From an uncultured Bacilli bacterium (GTDB taxonomy: Bacteria; Bacillota_I; Bacilli_A; RF39; UBA660), in contig CAKPHZ010000034.1 in assembly GCA_934162265.1 (NCBI GenBank), forward strand, positions 1 to 9,953: DNA of 9,953 bases, given 5' to 3'. The notes below the pieces were generated by a model. The model ran no database searches. It was not told where the DNA came from and saw nothing but the letters and a program-made list of their open reading frames with translations. Of the stretch, positions 1 to 5,883 are shown one piece after another (within the stretch, counting starts at the first letter, position 1; each line of letters starts with the position of its first letter). The position numbers were made by a program, and so were the translations under genes.

Positions 1-23
1 TGGGTGCAAAATAATTGCACCCA
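1..23. terminator. Strong hairpin at the left edge of the window
   Basis: A 9-bp perfect inverted repeat (TGGGTGCAA at 1-9, TTGCACCCA at 15-23) surrounds a 5-nt loop. The sequence on its right is not a T-run, so on the + strand it is not a classic intrinsic terminator. On the - strand the U-run would lie outside the window. It is probably the terminator of a neighbouring transcription unit, but the direction cannot be decided. Confidence 0.5.
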
Positions 24-71
24 TTCGATTAACTACCAGTTATACACAAAAATCGTAGTTTCCTTATAAAT

Positions 72-110
72 AAAAAAGTTAGCATAATGTTCTTTATATG
101 CTAGCTTTTT
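72..110 (-). terminator. Bidirectional intrinsic terminator of the YgjV-family gene
   Basis: Arms GTTAGCATA (78-86) and TATGCTAGC (97-105) are flanked by A6 (72-77) and T5 (106-110), so the structure has a U-run on either strand. On the - strand there is one A.C mismatch in the stem. The stop codon of the - strand gene (94-96) sits inside the loop, so the terminator overlaps the end of the gene. Confidence 0.75.
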
Positions 111-609
111 CTTTGTTATGAAATCTGATTATATTTATAACAGTTATTAATATTATTACTAAATCCATAATAAACATTGGATATGATTTGATAAAAAAAT
201 CATATATCAACCATAATGATAAATTTATTAATAATGCAATTCTCATTATTTGGGAAGATTTTGACTTATGCATAAATAGAGAATATTCAATAGATGCTAT
301 TATTGGTAATATTCCTACAATCCCTTTGTTATTTACTTTAATTCCTATTATTAAAATTAGTATTACGTAAAAAAATAGTTCTCTTTTATTGAATTTTTCT
401 TTGATACTTAAATAATTTCTTATAGATGTAAAAATATTAACTACAAAACCAGAAAAACTATTTAAAAACAAATTAGATATTGCATTAAAGATAGAATCTG
501 CTAACTGGAAAATTAACATTTTATTTTTTTTTGTTTTAAAAGTGGATAATGCTAGAAAAAATGCTGCTATAAATGAAAATAATTCTCCTAATAATATATT
601 TAAGCTCAT
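94..609 (-). CDS. YgjV-family small integral membrane protein
   Basis: This 171-residue, very hydrophobic protein has about six membrane segments (roughly residues 3-21, 36-50, 78-92, 97-113, 122-140 and 144-162). Sequence pattern and length resemble the YgjV family (Imp-YgjV, PF10688), including the SIRN motif after the second hydrophobic block (R64, N65), a Trp (W133) and YD (136-137) near the last helices. The function of that family is not established; the protein would sit in the cytoplasmic membrane. The start is supported by an AAAGGA ribosome site upstream on the - strand. It is transcribed alone, divergent from spoVIF, with its own promoter and a terminator over its stop codon. No signal for secretion beyond the membrane helices is visible. 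The family call is from memory of the pattern, not a search. Confidence 0.75.
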   Translation of the reverse strand: MSLNILLGELFSFIAAFFLALSTFKTKKNKMLIFQLADSIFNAISNLFLNSFSGFVVNIFTSIRNYLSIKEKFNKRELFFYVILILIIGIKVNNKGIVGILPIIASIEYSLFMHKSKSSQIMRIALLINLSLWLIYDFFIKSYPMFIMDLVIILITVINIIRFHNKEKASI

Positions 610-631
610 ACTTATCTATCCTTTCTTTATC

Positions 632-659
632 ATTATATCATACTACTTGTTTAAAACAA
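632..659 (-). promoter_or_regulatory. Sigma-A promoter of the YgjV-family gene
   Basis: Reading the - strand, a perfect TATAAT -10 box (632-637) is preceded by TGA, giving an extended -10 (TGATATAAT). A weak -35 TTGTTT (654-659) lies 16 bp upstream. The predicted start near 625 leaves a short leader that holds the ribosome site. The extended -10 word is identical to the one at the transporter operon promoter near 6570. Confidence 0.5.
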
Positions 660-703
660 TCAGTTTATTTCTATTATTACATATAATAGAGTAGGAGGTT
701 GTT

Positions 704-970
704 ATGGCATTTAGTGATAATTTTTTTAAAAAAATAGAGAAAAAAACTAGTGTTGATAAAGATACAATTTTATCTTTAGCTAATAAGTTGCAACAAGGAA
801 ATATGAAGGATGAAGGTACTTTAAAAGAAGTAATTCATGATATTTCTAGAATTACTGGAAGAGAGGTTACTCCTGAAAAGGAACAAAAGATAATTGATAC
901 TGTTCTTTCTAACGGAGTACCTAAGAACTTTAATCAGTATTTAGATGATGTTGAAAGTGGAAAAGATTAA
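704..970 (+). CDS. spoVIF: Stage VI sporulation protein F (spore coat assembly)
   Basis: This 88-residue protein has the length and pattern of Bacillus SpoVIF/YjcC (PF14069). It begins with the NFFKKIEKKT block, followed by DTILSLANKLQ, the MKDEGTLKEVI segment, and a C-terminal helix with NGVPKNF. In B. subtilis SpoVIF acts in the mother cell late in sporulation, is needed for correct coat assembly and affects GerE-dependent coat genes; that is family knowledge, not shown here. It is soluble, mostly helical and has no signal peptide. Start choice is firm: a full AGGAGG at 693-698 lies 5 nt before ATG. The gene is monocistronic, with a terminator whose left arm includes the stop codon. I see no convincing promoter; a CATA box at 680-688 is too close to the ribosome site. 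Confidence 0.85.
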   Translation: MAFSDNFFKKIEKKTSVDKDTILSLANKLQQGNMKDEGTLKEVIHDISRITGREVTPEKEQKIIDTVLSNGVPKNFNQYLDDVESGKD

Positions 971-994
971 TTATTTAAATTGATCTTTTTCTTT
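961..994 (+). terminator. Intrinsic terminator of spoVIF
   Basis: Arms AAAAGATTAATT (961-972) and AATTGATCTTTT (978-989) form a 12-bp stem with one U.G wobble and a 5-nt loop, followed by more T residues to 994. The stop codon TAA (968-970) is within the left arm. Confidence 0.75.
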
Positions 995-1002
995 GCAAAT
1001 AA

Positions 1003-1031
1003 TTTACATTATAATTTAAGAATGATATACT
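1003..1031 (+). promoter_or_regulatory. Sigma-A promoter with extended -10 for the gene at 1061
   Basis: TTTACA (1003-1008), a 17-bp spacer, then TATACT (1026-1031), with TG at 1023-1024 giving an extended -10. The predicted start is about 1038, leaving a leader of some 23 nt that includes AGGAG at 1047-1051. This suggests vegetative expression, in contrast to the spore genes on either side. Confidence 0.7.
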
Positions 1032-1060
1032 AAAAATATAGTAGATAGGAGTTAGATATT

Positions 1061-1891
1061 ATGGGTTATATTTACCATGGTAGTACAATTAGTAATTTAA
1101 AAGTTATTGAACCTAATTCTTCAACACAAGCTGGTTCATATGTATATGGCTCACCTAATTACTTAGTTGCAGTTATTTTTTCTATTATTCAAAAAACTGA
1201 TAAACCTTTTCCTTTAAAGTTTGGTTGGGATAAAGATGAAAATTTTTATCTTGCTGAAAGATTTCCACATCAATTTGATTCAATAAATAATATTAGTTCT
1301 AGTATTTATACTTTAAGTGAAAACGATTTTAAAGCTTTTTCTAATCATAGTGCTGGAAATAATATTGAATTAAGAACAGATAAAGTTCAAATGGTATTAA
1401 AAGAAGATAAAATTGAAAATACTTTAGAATATTTAAGACAACATAATGTTTGTCTTTATCCGTATTCTGAAAGAGAAAAAGCCGGTATTCCTCATTCTGA
1501 TAATTATATGGTGCAAGGGGTTCTTCGAACATATACTTGGAAAATTGAAGATAATAGTACTGATAGTTACTTACTTGCTCAAAATCATTTAGATTACTGT
1601 AAAAGTGCATTGCCACAATATGCTAATTTAATTGATTACTATGCTGATATTATTAATAGATTACCTAAAGAGAAAAGAGAGTTATTTGTTGATTGTCTTT
1701 ATGATAAGCAAAAAGAGAGATTTGATAAAAATGCTATAAAAAAATTCTTAAAAAAAAATAAAATTGGTATAAGTAAAAATAAATCTTATTCTAAAAAGTT
1801 AGTTCCTAATGGATTTTGTTTTTATATGTTACTAGGAATAATTAGTATTGTTAGTCTTGTTATTTTAACTTTACTGATAAGAACAATATAA
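1061..1891 (+). CDS. Tail-anchored protein with ADP-ribosyltransferase-like N-terminus
   Basis: A 276-residue protein. The N-terminus has a YHGS motif (Y5-H6-G7-S8), then YVYGSPNY (27-34) with a hydrophobic helix after it, and NIELRTDKVQ around E103. This order of His, Tyr and Glu resembles the H-Y-E type of ADP-ribosyltransferase fold found in many uncharacterised bacterial proteins; H6, Y29 and E103 are the candidate active residues. The middle (about 150-225) is helical and charged. A Lys-rich stretch (227-247) is followed by one hydrophobic helix (about 252-273) that ends at the C-terminus, so the enzyme-like part would face the cytoplasm. The start is supported by AGGAG at 1047-1051. It has its own promoter and terminator. 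The substrate is unknown. The ART assignment is an inference from short motifs; the tail anchor is clear in the sequence. Confidence 0.6.
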   Translation: MGYIYHGSTISNLKVIEPNSSTQAGSYVYGSPNYLVAVIFSIIQKTDKPFPLKFGWDKDENFYLAERFPHQFDSINNISSSIYTLSENDFKAFSNHSAGNNIELRTDKVQMVLKEDKIENTLEYLRQHNVCLYPYSEREKAGIPHSDNYMVQGVLRTYTWKIEDNSTDSYLLAQNHLDYCKSALPQYANLIDYYADIINRLPKEKRELFVDCLYDKQKERFDKNAIKKFLKKNKIGISKNKSYSKKLVPNGFCFYMLLGIISIVSLVILTLLIRTI

Positions 1892-1920
1892 AGTTTTTTA
1901 TTTTATATCGTTCTTTTTTT
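1879..1920 (+). terminator. Intrinsic terminator of the tail-anchored protein gene
   Basis: Arms AAGAACAATATAAA (1879-1892) and TTTATATCGTTCTT (1902-1915) pair over 14 positions with one mismatch and are followed by T5 (1916-1920). The left arm contains the last codons and stop of the gene. Confidence 0.7.
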
Positions 1921-1998
1921 CTGGTAAAAATATTTTTAAGTATTTTATTAAAAAAATGTCAAAAATAGAGATTTATATTAATAAATAAGTAGATATTA

Positions 1999-2006
1999 CA
2001 TAGTAT
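1999..2006 (+). promoter_or_regulatory. Possible sigma-E -10 element upstream of spoIVA
   Basis: CATAGTAT at 1999-2006 resembles the sigma-E -10 consensus CATACAnT, and spoIVA is a sigma-E gene in Bacillus. The best -35-like word (TTATATT, 1973-1979) is 19 bp away, longer than the usual 14-15, so the match is weak. No sigma-A promoter is apparent in the same stretch. Confidence 0.3.
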
Positions 2007-2035
2007 TAACTAGAATATGAGAAAAGGGGTATAGA

Positions 2036-3505
2036 ATGGAAAAGATTGATGTTATTAAGAGTATATCAGAACGATGTGGTGGTGATATTTATCTAGGTGT
2101 TGTTGGAGCAGTTCGTACTGGGAAGAGTACTTTTATTAAAAAATTTATGGAAACATTAGTTATTCCTAATATTAGTGATGAGTTTGAGAGAAAGAGAACT
2201 TTAGATGAACTGCCTCAATCAGCGGCTGGTAGAACGATTATGACGACCGAGCCTAAGTTTGTTCCTGCTACGGCTGCAACAATTCAGGTAGATGATTTTA
2301 CAGCAAATATTAGGATGGTAGATTGTGTTGGGTATGTTATTGATGCTGCAAAAGGGTATGAAGATGATAATGGACCTAGAATGGTTATGACACCTTGGTA
2401 CAGTGATCCTATTCCTTTTGTGGAGGCTGCTGAAATTGGAACAGAGAAAGTAATTAAGGAACATTCCACCATTGGAATTGTGGTTACTACTGATGGTTCG
2501 ATTGGGGAAATTCCCAGAAATGAATATGTTAGTGCTGAAGAGACGGTTGTTAATGAATTAAAAAGTATTGGAAAGCCTTTTATTGTTGTTTTAAATTCTG
2601 TACATCCAATGCTTCCTGAGACGGAAAAGTTAGCTGAAAATTTAAAGGCAAGTTATGGTGTTCCCGTTATTCCTGTTAGTGTTGAGAATATGCAAGAGCG
2701 AGAAATGATTGGTATTTTAAAGGATGCTTTGTATGAATTTCCTATTGAAGAAGTTAAAGTAAATATGCCTGAATGGATTGCTATTTTAAATCATAATCAT
2801 TATTTAAAGAAAGAGTATATTAATAAAATTAGGGATAGTGTAGTAGAGATTAATAAATTAAAAGATATTGATAATATTACTGCTGGTTTTAAAGATTGTG
2901 AATATATTGAAAAGTCCTATATTTCTAATGTGGATACTTCTCTTGGGGAAGTTACAATTCAACTAGATGCTCCTAATGGATTATACAATCAAATTTTAAA
3001 CGATATTATTGGAACAGATATTACTTCTAAGGCTAAGATGCTATCGATGTTTCAGGAGTTAAATGAAGCAAAGGTTGCTTATGATCAAATTAAAGGAGCT
3101 TTAAAGATGGTTAAACAAACGGGATATGGTATTGCTGCTCCAACACTTGCCGATATGAAATTAGAAACTCCTGAAATTATTAAACAGGGGCCTCGTTATG
3201 GAGTTAAGTTAAAAGCTAAGGCTCCATCTATTCATATGATTAAAGTAGATGTGGAATCAACTTTTGAGCCTATTATTGGAAGTGAGTTGCAAAGTAAAGA
3301 ATTAATTGAGTATTTGACTAAAGATGCTAATAGTGAGAATATTTGGAAAAGTGAGATATTTGGTCGAAGCTTGGATGTAATTGTTCAGGAAGGTATTCAA
3401 GCTAAATTATCTATGATGCCGGATAATATTCGGTATAAATTAGGAAATACTTTGACAAAAGTAATTAATAAAGGATCTAATAACATGATTGCTATTGTAT
3501 TATAA
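2036..3505 (+). CDS. spoIVA: Stage IV sporulation protein A, spore coat morphogenetic ATPase
   Basis: The 489-residue protein aligns from memory along its whole length with B. subtilis SpoIVA (492 residues). SpoIVA polymerises on the outer forespore membrane, anchored by SpoVM, as the basement layer of the coat, using ATP. The Walker A motif GAVRTGKS (24-31, Lys30) is intact. So are TT (70-71) in the IMTTEPKF segment, the VDCVGY segment with Asp96 as the Walker B-like acid, the KGYEDDNGPRM and PWYSDPIPF blocks, and the EHSTIGIVVTTDG block. The long GYGIAAPTLADM and APSIHMIKVDVES blocks of the C-terminal half are also present, and the protein ends in a hydrophobic tail (MIAIVL) like that needed for localisation. 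It starts after AAAAGGGG with a 6-nt gap. It is monocistronic, with a strong terminator directly after the stop. No defects are visible. Confidence 0.97.
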   Translation: MEKIDVIKSISERCGGDIYLGVVGAVRTGKSTFIKKFMETLVIPNISDEFERKRTLDELPQSAAGRTIMTTEPKFVPATAATIQVDDFTANIRMVDCVGYVIDAAKGYEDDNGPRMVMTPWYSDPIPFVEAAEIGTEKVIKEHSTIGIVVTTDGSIGEIPRNEYVSAEETVVNELKSIGKPFIVVLNSVHPMLPETEKLAENLKASYGVPVIPVSVENMQEREMIGILKDALYEFPIEEVKVNMPEWIAILNHNHYLKKEYINKIRDSVVEINKLKDIDNITAGFKDCEYIEKSYISNVDTSLGEVTIQLDAPNGLYNQILNDIIGTDITSKAKMLSMFQELNEAKVAYDQIKGALKMVKQTGYGIAAPTLADMKLETPEIIKQGPRYGVKLKAKAPSIHMIKVDVESTFEPIIGSELQSKELIEYLTKDANSENIWKSEIFGRSLDVIVQEGIQAKLSMMPDNIRYKLGNTLTKVINKGSNNMIAIVL

Positions 3506-3547
3506 AAAAGACAAGTAAACATTAATATTTGTTACTTGTCTTTTTTT
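3505..3547 (+). terminator. Intrinsic terminator of spoIVA
   Basis: Perfect 9-bp stem GACAAGTAA (3510-3518) / TTACTTGTC (3532-3540), extended by A residues pairing with the T7 run at 3541-3547. Confidence 0.9.
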
Positions 3548-3552
3548 GTTAT

Positions 3553-3934
3553 ATGCAAAAATAGATTAGTCCTGATAAAACTAATCTATTTGAGTTTAGA
3601 AAAAAATTGAATTGTTTCCTAGTAATCTGTATTACCTACTAGAATATTTCACTAATAAATAATACAATTAATAAAAAACTTTAAATAAACATTATCAGTG
3701 TTTACTACAATTTCTTATCTTTTAAGTTTTCTTTCTTAAAACAATTGTTTTGCTTAGTGGTGATAAGAGTTAATAAATATAACTTTTTCTACCAAGAGAA
3801 GAAAGTGGTAACCAATCAAGCAATCATATTGTTATACAAAGGGTAAATTATCTTTACCAGTACAAATAGATTAAAACTATACATACTATCCAACAGTATA
3901 AATTGCTTGAATTACTTACTCTTTCTATTTAAGC
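3553..3934 (-). ncRNA. Candidate structured non-coding RNA, about 380 nt, family unknown
   Basis: The stretch lies between the spoIVA terminator and the hbs promoter, and neither strand has a reading frame with a ribosome site. On the - strand it starts at a near-consensus sigma-A promoter and ends at a 12-bp hairpin plus U-run. Local hairpins in transcript order: ATACT/AGTAT (3899-3895/3887-3883), GGTAAA/TTTACC (3858-3853/3847-3842), TACCA/TGGTA near 3810/3795, AGTTA/TAACT (3784-3780/3772-3768), TTTTAAG/CTTAAAA (3741-3735/3726-3720), TAAACA/TGTTTA (3704-3699/3691-3686) and CTAGTA/TACTAG (3642-3637/3624-3619). CTTATC (3767-3762) and GATAAG (3719-3714) could enclose the fifth. Longer pairings also exist: TCAAGCAAT (3910-3902) with ATTGCTTGA (3824-3816), and TAATCTATTT (3873-3864) with the terminator 5' arm. 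I do not see the RNase P, tmRNA, SRP or 6S signatures. Transcript ends are inferred. Confidence 0.6.
3559..3591 (-). terminator. Terminator hairpin of the candidate ncRNA
   Basis: AAATAGATTAGT (3559-3570) and ACTAATCTATTT (3580-3591) form a perfect 12-bp stem with a 9-nt loop. Read on the - strand it ends in TTTTT then GC, a short U-run. On the + strand nothing T-rich follows, so it points leftward. Confidence 0.65.
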
Positions 3935-3940
3935 AATTTC

Positions 3941-3969
3941 ATTGTATCACTGTTTTTTATAATTGTCAA
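3941..3969 (-). promoter_or_regulatory. Near-consensus sigma-A promoter pointing into the spoIVA-hbs gap
   Basis: On the - strand: TTGACA (3964-3969), exactly 17 bp, then TACAAT (3941-3946), with TG at 3949-3948 giving an extended -10. It is the best promoter in the window, with a perfect -35 and 5 of 6 in the -10. The predicted start is near 3934. No coding gene lies downstream on that strand before the convergent spoIVA terminator. Confidence 0.85.
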
Positions 3970-4071
3970 TATGTTTGTTGCAATTTTAGTAAATTTTTAT
4001 TTTTATTATTTTTGTTATGAAAACTTATAGTTAAAGTAAGTTATGTTTCCTTATATTTTAAAGAAAAAGTA

Positions 4072-4100
4072 TTGATTTATTAAATAAATCATGATATCTT
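4072..4100 (+). promoter_or_regulatory. Sigma-A promoter of hbs
   Basis: TTGATT (4072-4077), 17 bp, TATCTT (4095-4100), with TG at 4092-4093 as an extended -10. The start is expected near 4107. The leader can form a small hairpin, TAAGCAT (4108-4114) / ATGCTTA (4132-4138), ahead of the GGAGG ribosome site at 4152-4156. Confidence 0.6.
4074..4090. promoter_or_regulatory. Perfect palindrome inside the hbs promoter spacer
   Basis: GATTTATT (4074-4081), A, AATAAATC (4083-4090) is a perfect inverted repeat covering the end of the -35 and most of the spacer. The position suits a repressor site, but AT-rich sequence makes such repeats easier by chance. Confidence 0.4.
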
Positions 4101-4163
4101 ATTGTTGTAAGCATAAAGAAAATAAAACATGATGCTTATTATATAGATTATGGAGGTATAAAA

Positions 4164-4436
4164 ATGACAAAAGCTGAATTAGTAGAATTTATTGCTGAAA
4201 ATGCTGATTTAACAAAAGCTGATGCTACAAGAGCTTTAGAAGCTGTTGTAGAAGGTATTACTGAAGGATTAAAAAAGTCTGGTAAAGTTACTTTAGTTGG
4301 GTTTGGTACTTTCTCTGCAAAGAAAAGAGAAGCACATACTGGACGTAACCCACAAACTGGTGAACCAGTTGAAATCGCTGCACGTGTTGTTCCAGGTTTC
4401 AAAGCTGGTAACAAGTTAAAAGATGCTTTAAATTAG
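4164..4436 (+). CDS. hbs: HU-family DNA-binding protein
   Basis: This 90-residue protein has the full HU fold. It starts MTKAELV, followed by helix pairs with the ADATRALEAVVEGI segment, GKVTLVGFGTF (40-50), the DNA-clasping arm with GRNPQTGEPV (60-69), and VVPGFKAGNKLKD near the end. HU is an abundant nucleoid protein that bends and wraps DNA as a dimer. Length matches Bacillus HBsu (92). The start has GGAGG at 4152-4156, 7 nt upstream. Codons are somewhat richer in C and G at third positions than in neighbours, as expected for a highly expressed gene. Position after spoIVA matches Bacillus order, though a 660-bp spacer with a candidate RNA gene intervenes. It has its own promoter and terminator. 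Confidence 0.97.
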   Translation: MTKAELVEFIAENADLTKADATRALEAVVEGITEGLKKSGKVTLVGFGTFSAKKREAHTGRNPQTGEPVEIAARVVPGFKAGNKLKDALN

Positions 4437-4453
4437 TTTTTGAAGATATATAT

Positions 4454-4484
4454 AATAGTTAATTTTTAGATTAACTATTTTTTT
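4454..4484 (+). terminator. Intrinsic terminator of hbs
   Basis: AATAGTTAAT (4454-4463) and ATTAACTATT (4470-4479) form a perfect 10-bp stem with a 6-nt loop and a T7 run ending at 4484. Confidence 0.85.
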
Positions 4485-4489
4485 ATAGT

Positions 4490-4530
4490 AAAAATACTGA
4501 TAAAGAAACAATTTCTCTATCAGTATTTTT
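4490..4530 (-). terminator. Intrinsic terminator of the transporter-regulator operon
   Basis: AAAAATACTGATA (4490-4502) and TATCAGTATTTTT (4518-4530) form a perfect 13-bp stem. Inside it AGAAA/TTTCT adds five further pairs after a mismatch. The A5/T5 ends give a U-run on either strand, so it can stop the - operon and back up the hbs terminator. It overlaps the stop codon of the regulator gene. Confidence 0.8.
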
Positions 4531-5194
4531 ATTTCATTTCACGATATATTGCTGTAACTTTTCCTAGTATCATATTATTTGCTATAATATTTACATTAAT
4601 AGTAGGATATTTAGGATTCATAGCTTGTAAAATAATTCCTTTTGGATATCGATATAATCTTCTGACTGCTAAAATATTATTTTTAACTGCTATTACAATA
4701 TCATCTCCATTTTTATAATCTTCTTGTGGTTTGAAAAATACTTTATCATTTTTAGAATATACTGGGAACATAGAATCATCTAAAATTTTCATTGATAATT
4801 CGCAATGATTAGTAATAGATTCATATGAAGCATTTTTATATGTATTGATAATTTTTTCTGTTTGAGGAGTTAAATCTTTGTCCTGTCTTAAACTATTGAC
4901 ATATTCTTTTACTAACTTTTTTTCAATTAGTTTTTTTTCTTCATCCGTTATTGGAGCGTCTTTAAACACCTCGTTATCTAAATTAAATATTCTACAAATT
5001 TCAAATAAAACATCATAAGGTATATTTAATTTTCCTGTTTCATATTTATGTAATGTTTGTCTATTTTTTTGACCATTAATTGCTTTCGATAAGTCTTCTA
5101 AAGAATAATTGTATTTTTCACGACCTGATCTGATTAATTCACTTACTAATGGTTTTAGTTCATCACTAACTAATTCATTTTTTCTTGTTCTCAT
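4529..5194 (-). CDS. XRE-family regulator with LexA/S24-type C-terminal domain
   Basis: A 221-residue two-domain regulator. Residues about 12-75 form an XRE-type helix-turn-helix (LEDLSKAINGQKNRQTLHKYETGK contains the recognition region, cut here around 32-55). A charged linker follows (80-115). Residues about 125-220 resemble the S24 peptidase fold of LexA and phage repressors: DDSMFP (139-144, Ser141 as candidate nucleophile), GDDIVIAV (163-170) and LAVRRLYRYP (175-184). In active members the last motif usually reads VKRL, with Lys catalytic; here it is Arg178. No Ala-Gly cleavage site is apparent in the linker. Self-cleavage is therefore doubtful and the domain may only dimerise. It has an AAGGAAGT ribosome site and starts 20 bp after the second transporter-like gene. 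It is probably the operon's own regulator, which is an inference from position. Confidence 0.88.
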   Translation of the reverse strand: MRTRKNELVSDELKPLVSELIRSGREKYNYSLEDLSKAINGQKNRQTLHKYETGKLNIPYDVLFEICRIFNLDNEVFKDAPITDEEKKLIEKKLVKEYVNSLRQDKDLTPQTEKIINTYKNASYESITNHCELSMKILDDSMFPVYSKNDKVFFKPQEDYKNGDDIVIAVKNNILAVRRLYRYPKGIILQAMNPKYPTINVNIIANNMILGKVTAIYREMK

Positions 5195-5214
5195 AATATT
5201 ACTTCCTTATTTTT

Positions 5215-5883
5215 TTATTGTTCTTTTATATATTTGGTAGTAATTATTGCTAATGTTCCTGCAAGTCCTACCACTAAACTCACTAAGTATCTTATCATAA
5301 TTATTTTTACAATGTCAATTGGTTCTTTTACAAAAGTGTATGCAATTATACCAAATAAGATTGATGCTATAAATTGAATAATAATTGTTGAAAAAATATT
5401 ACTAATTATAATACTATTTTTCATTCTTTTTAAATAATAGTATAGTTTATTATTTAGTATTAATGAATAAAGAATAGTTACTATATTTGCAAATATTATT
5501 CTTAATGAATTATCAAAGATATTATTATATGATGCGCTTGCAAATAATCCTATTTTACTAGCAGTCATCTGTTTAATTAACAATAATATTAAATAAGATA
5601 ATGTTAAAACAGTAACGGTTAATAAAAGATGTTTTTTTGTTTCTTCAGGTCCAATTTTTTGAATAATAATATTTGCAACAATAAAAATTGTTACTAAAGG
5701 AATTATTCCTAAATTCATATCATAATTATAAATTGTTATCATTTTAAAAGACATCATGCAACTTAAAATAATACTTGCTATTGTATAAGCATATAATCCA
5801 ACCAAATGATAATTTTTATAAAGAATAACTATTGCGATGATACAAACAATTAATTCAATAATTAATAAAGATAATGAACTCAT
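5215..5883 (-). CDS. VUT/YhhQ-like membrane protein, second of a tandem pair
   Basis: A 222-residue protein with about six hydrophobic helices (near 5-22, 28-45, 59-75, 86-104, 127-146, 158-184 and 193-215). Segment order resembles the VUT/YhhQ family (COG1738), which imports queuosine precursors: a KMITIYN segment (47-53), ANIIIQKIGPEETKKH (70-85) where the family has a D...E.G motif, LRIIFANI, and NIFSTIIIQFIASILF (162-177). The two acidic residues expected in the third helix are amides here (Asn71, Gln75), and the acid after the STxxxQ motif is Ala173. The substrate may therefore differ. Its start overlaps the previous stop as ATGA, and GGTG precedes the start, so translation is coupled. 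Similarity to the upstream protein suggests duplication and perhaps a heterodimer. The family call is from motif memory only. Confidence 0.6.
   Translation of the reverse strand: MSSLSLLIIELIVCIIAIVILYKNYHLVGLYAYTIASIILSCMMSFKMITIYNYDMNLGIIPLVTIFIVANIIIQKIGPEETKKHLLLTVTVLTLSYLILLLIKQMTASKIGLFASASYNNIFDNSLRIIFANIVTILYSLILNNKLYYYLKRMKNSIIISNIFSTIIIQFIASILFGIIAYTFVKEPIDIVKIIMIRYLVSLVVGLAGTLAIITTKYIKEQ

Noticed and set aside
188..370. 60-residue + strand frame
   Set aside because: It is the antisense of the YgjV-family gene, which has a promoter, ribosome site and family-like sequence.
680..688. CATATAATA, a perfect match to the sigma-K -10 pattern CATAnnnTA upstream of spoVIF
   Set aside because: Transcription would begin about at 695, inside the AGGAGG ribosome site, and no AC -35 lies at the right distance.
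1341..1616. 91-residue - strand frame
   Set aside because: It lies inside the tail-anchored protein gene in antisense, with no ribosome site; AT-rich DNA leaves such frames open.
2219..2472. Two - strand frames inside spoIVA
   Set aside because: They are shadows of the conserved spoIVA coding region.
3817..3883. 22-codon - strand frame starting ATG near 3886 within the candidate RNA
   Set aside because: It has only a weak GGAT close to the ATG and no sequence character; chance frames of this size are expected.
3553..3934. Identification of the gap RNA as RNase P RNA, tmRNA, SRP RNA or 6S RNA
   Set aside because: The conserved GAGGAAAGTC core of RNase P, the tmRNA acceptor end and the SRP Alu/S-domain motifs are not seen, and the length is about twice that of 6S.
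4148..4414. 88-residue - strand frame opposite hbs
   Set aside because: It is a shadow of the HU gene; its low-complexity Ala/Ser content is the reverse of HU codons.
5880..5882. Possible Mycoplasma-type code reading TGA as Trp
   Set aside because: TGA here is the natural stop in an ATGA overlap with the next gene, and Trp residues in the window are encoded by TGG.
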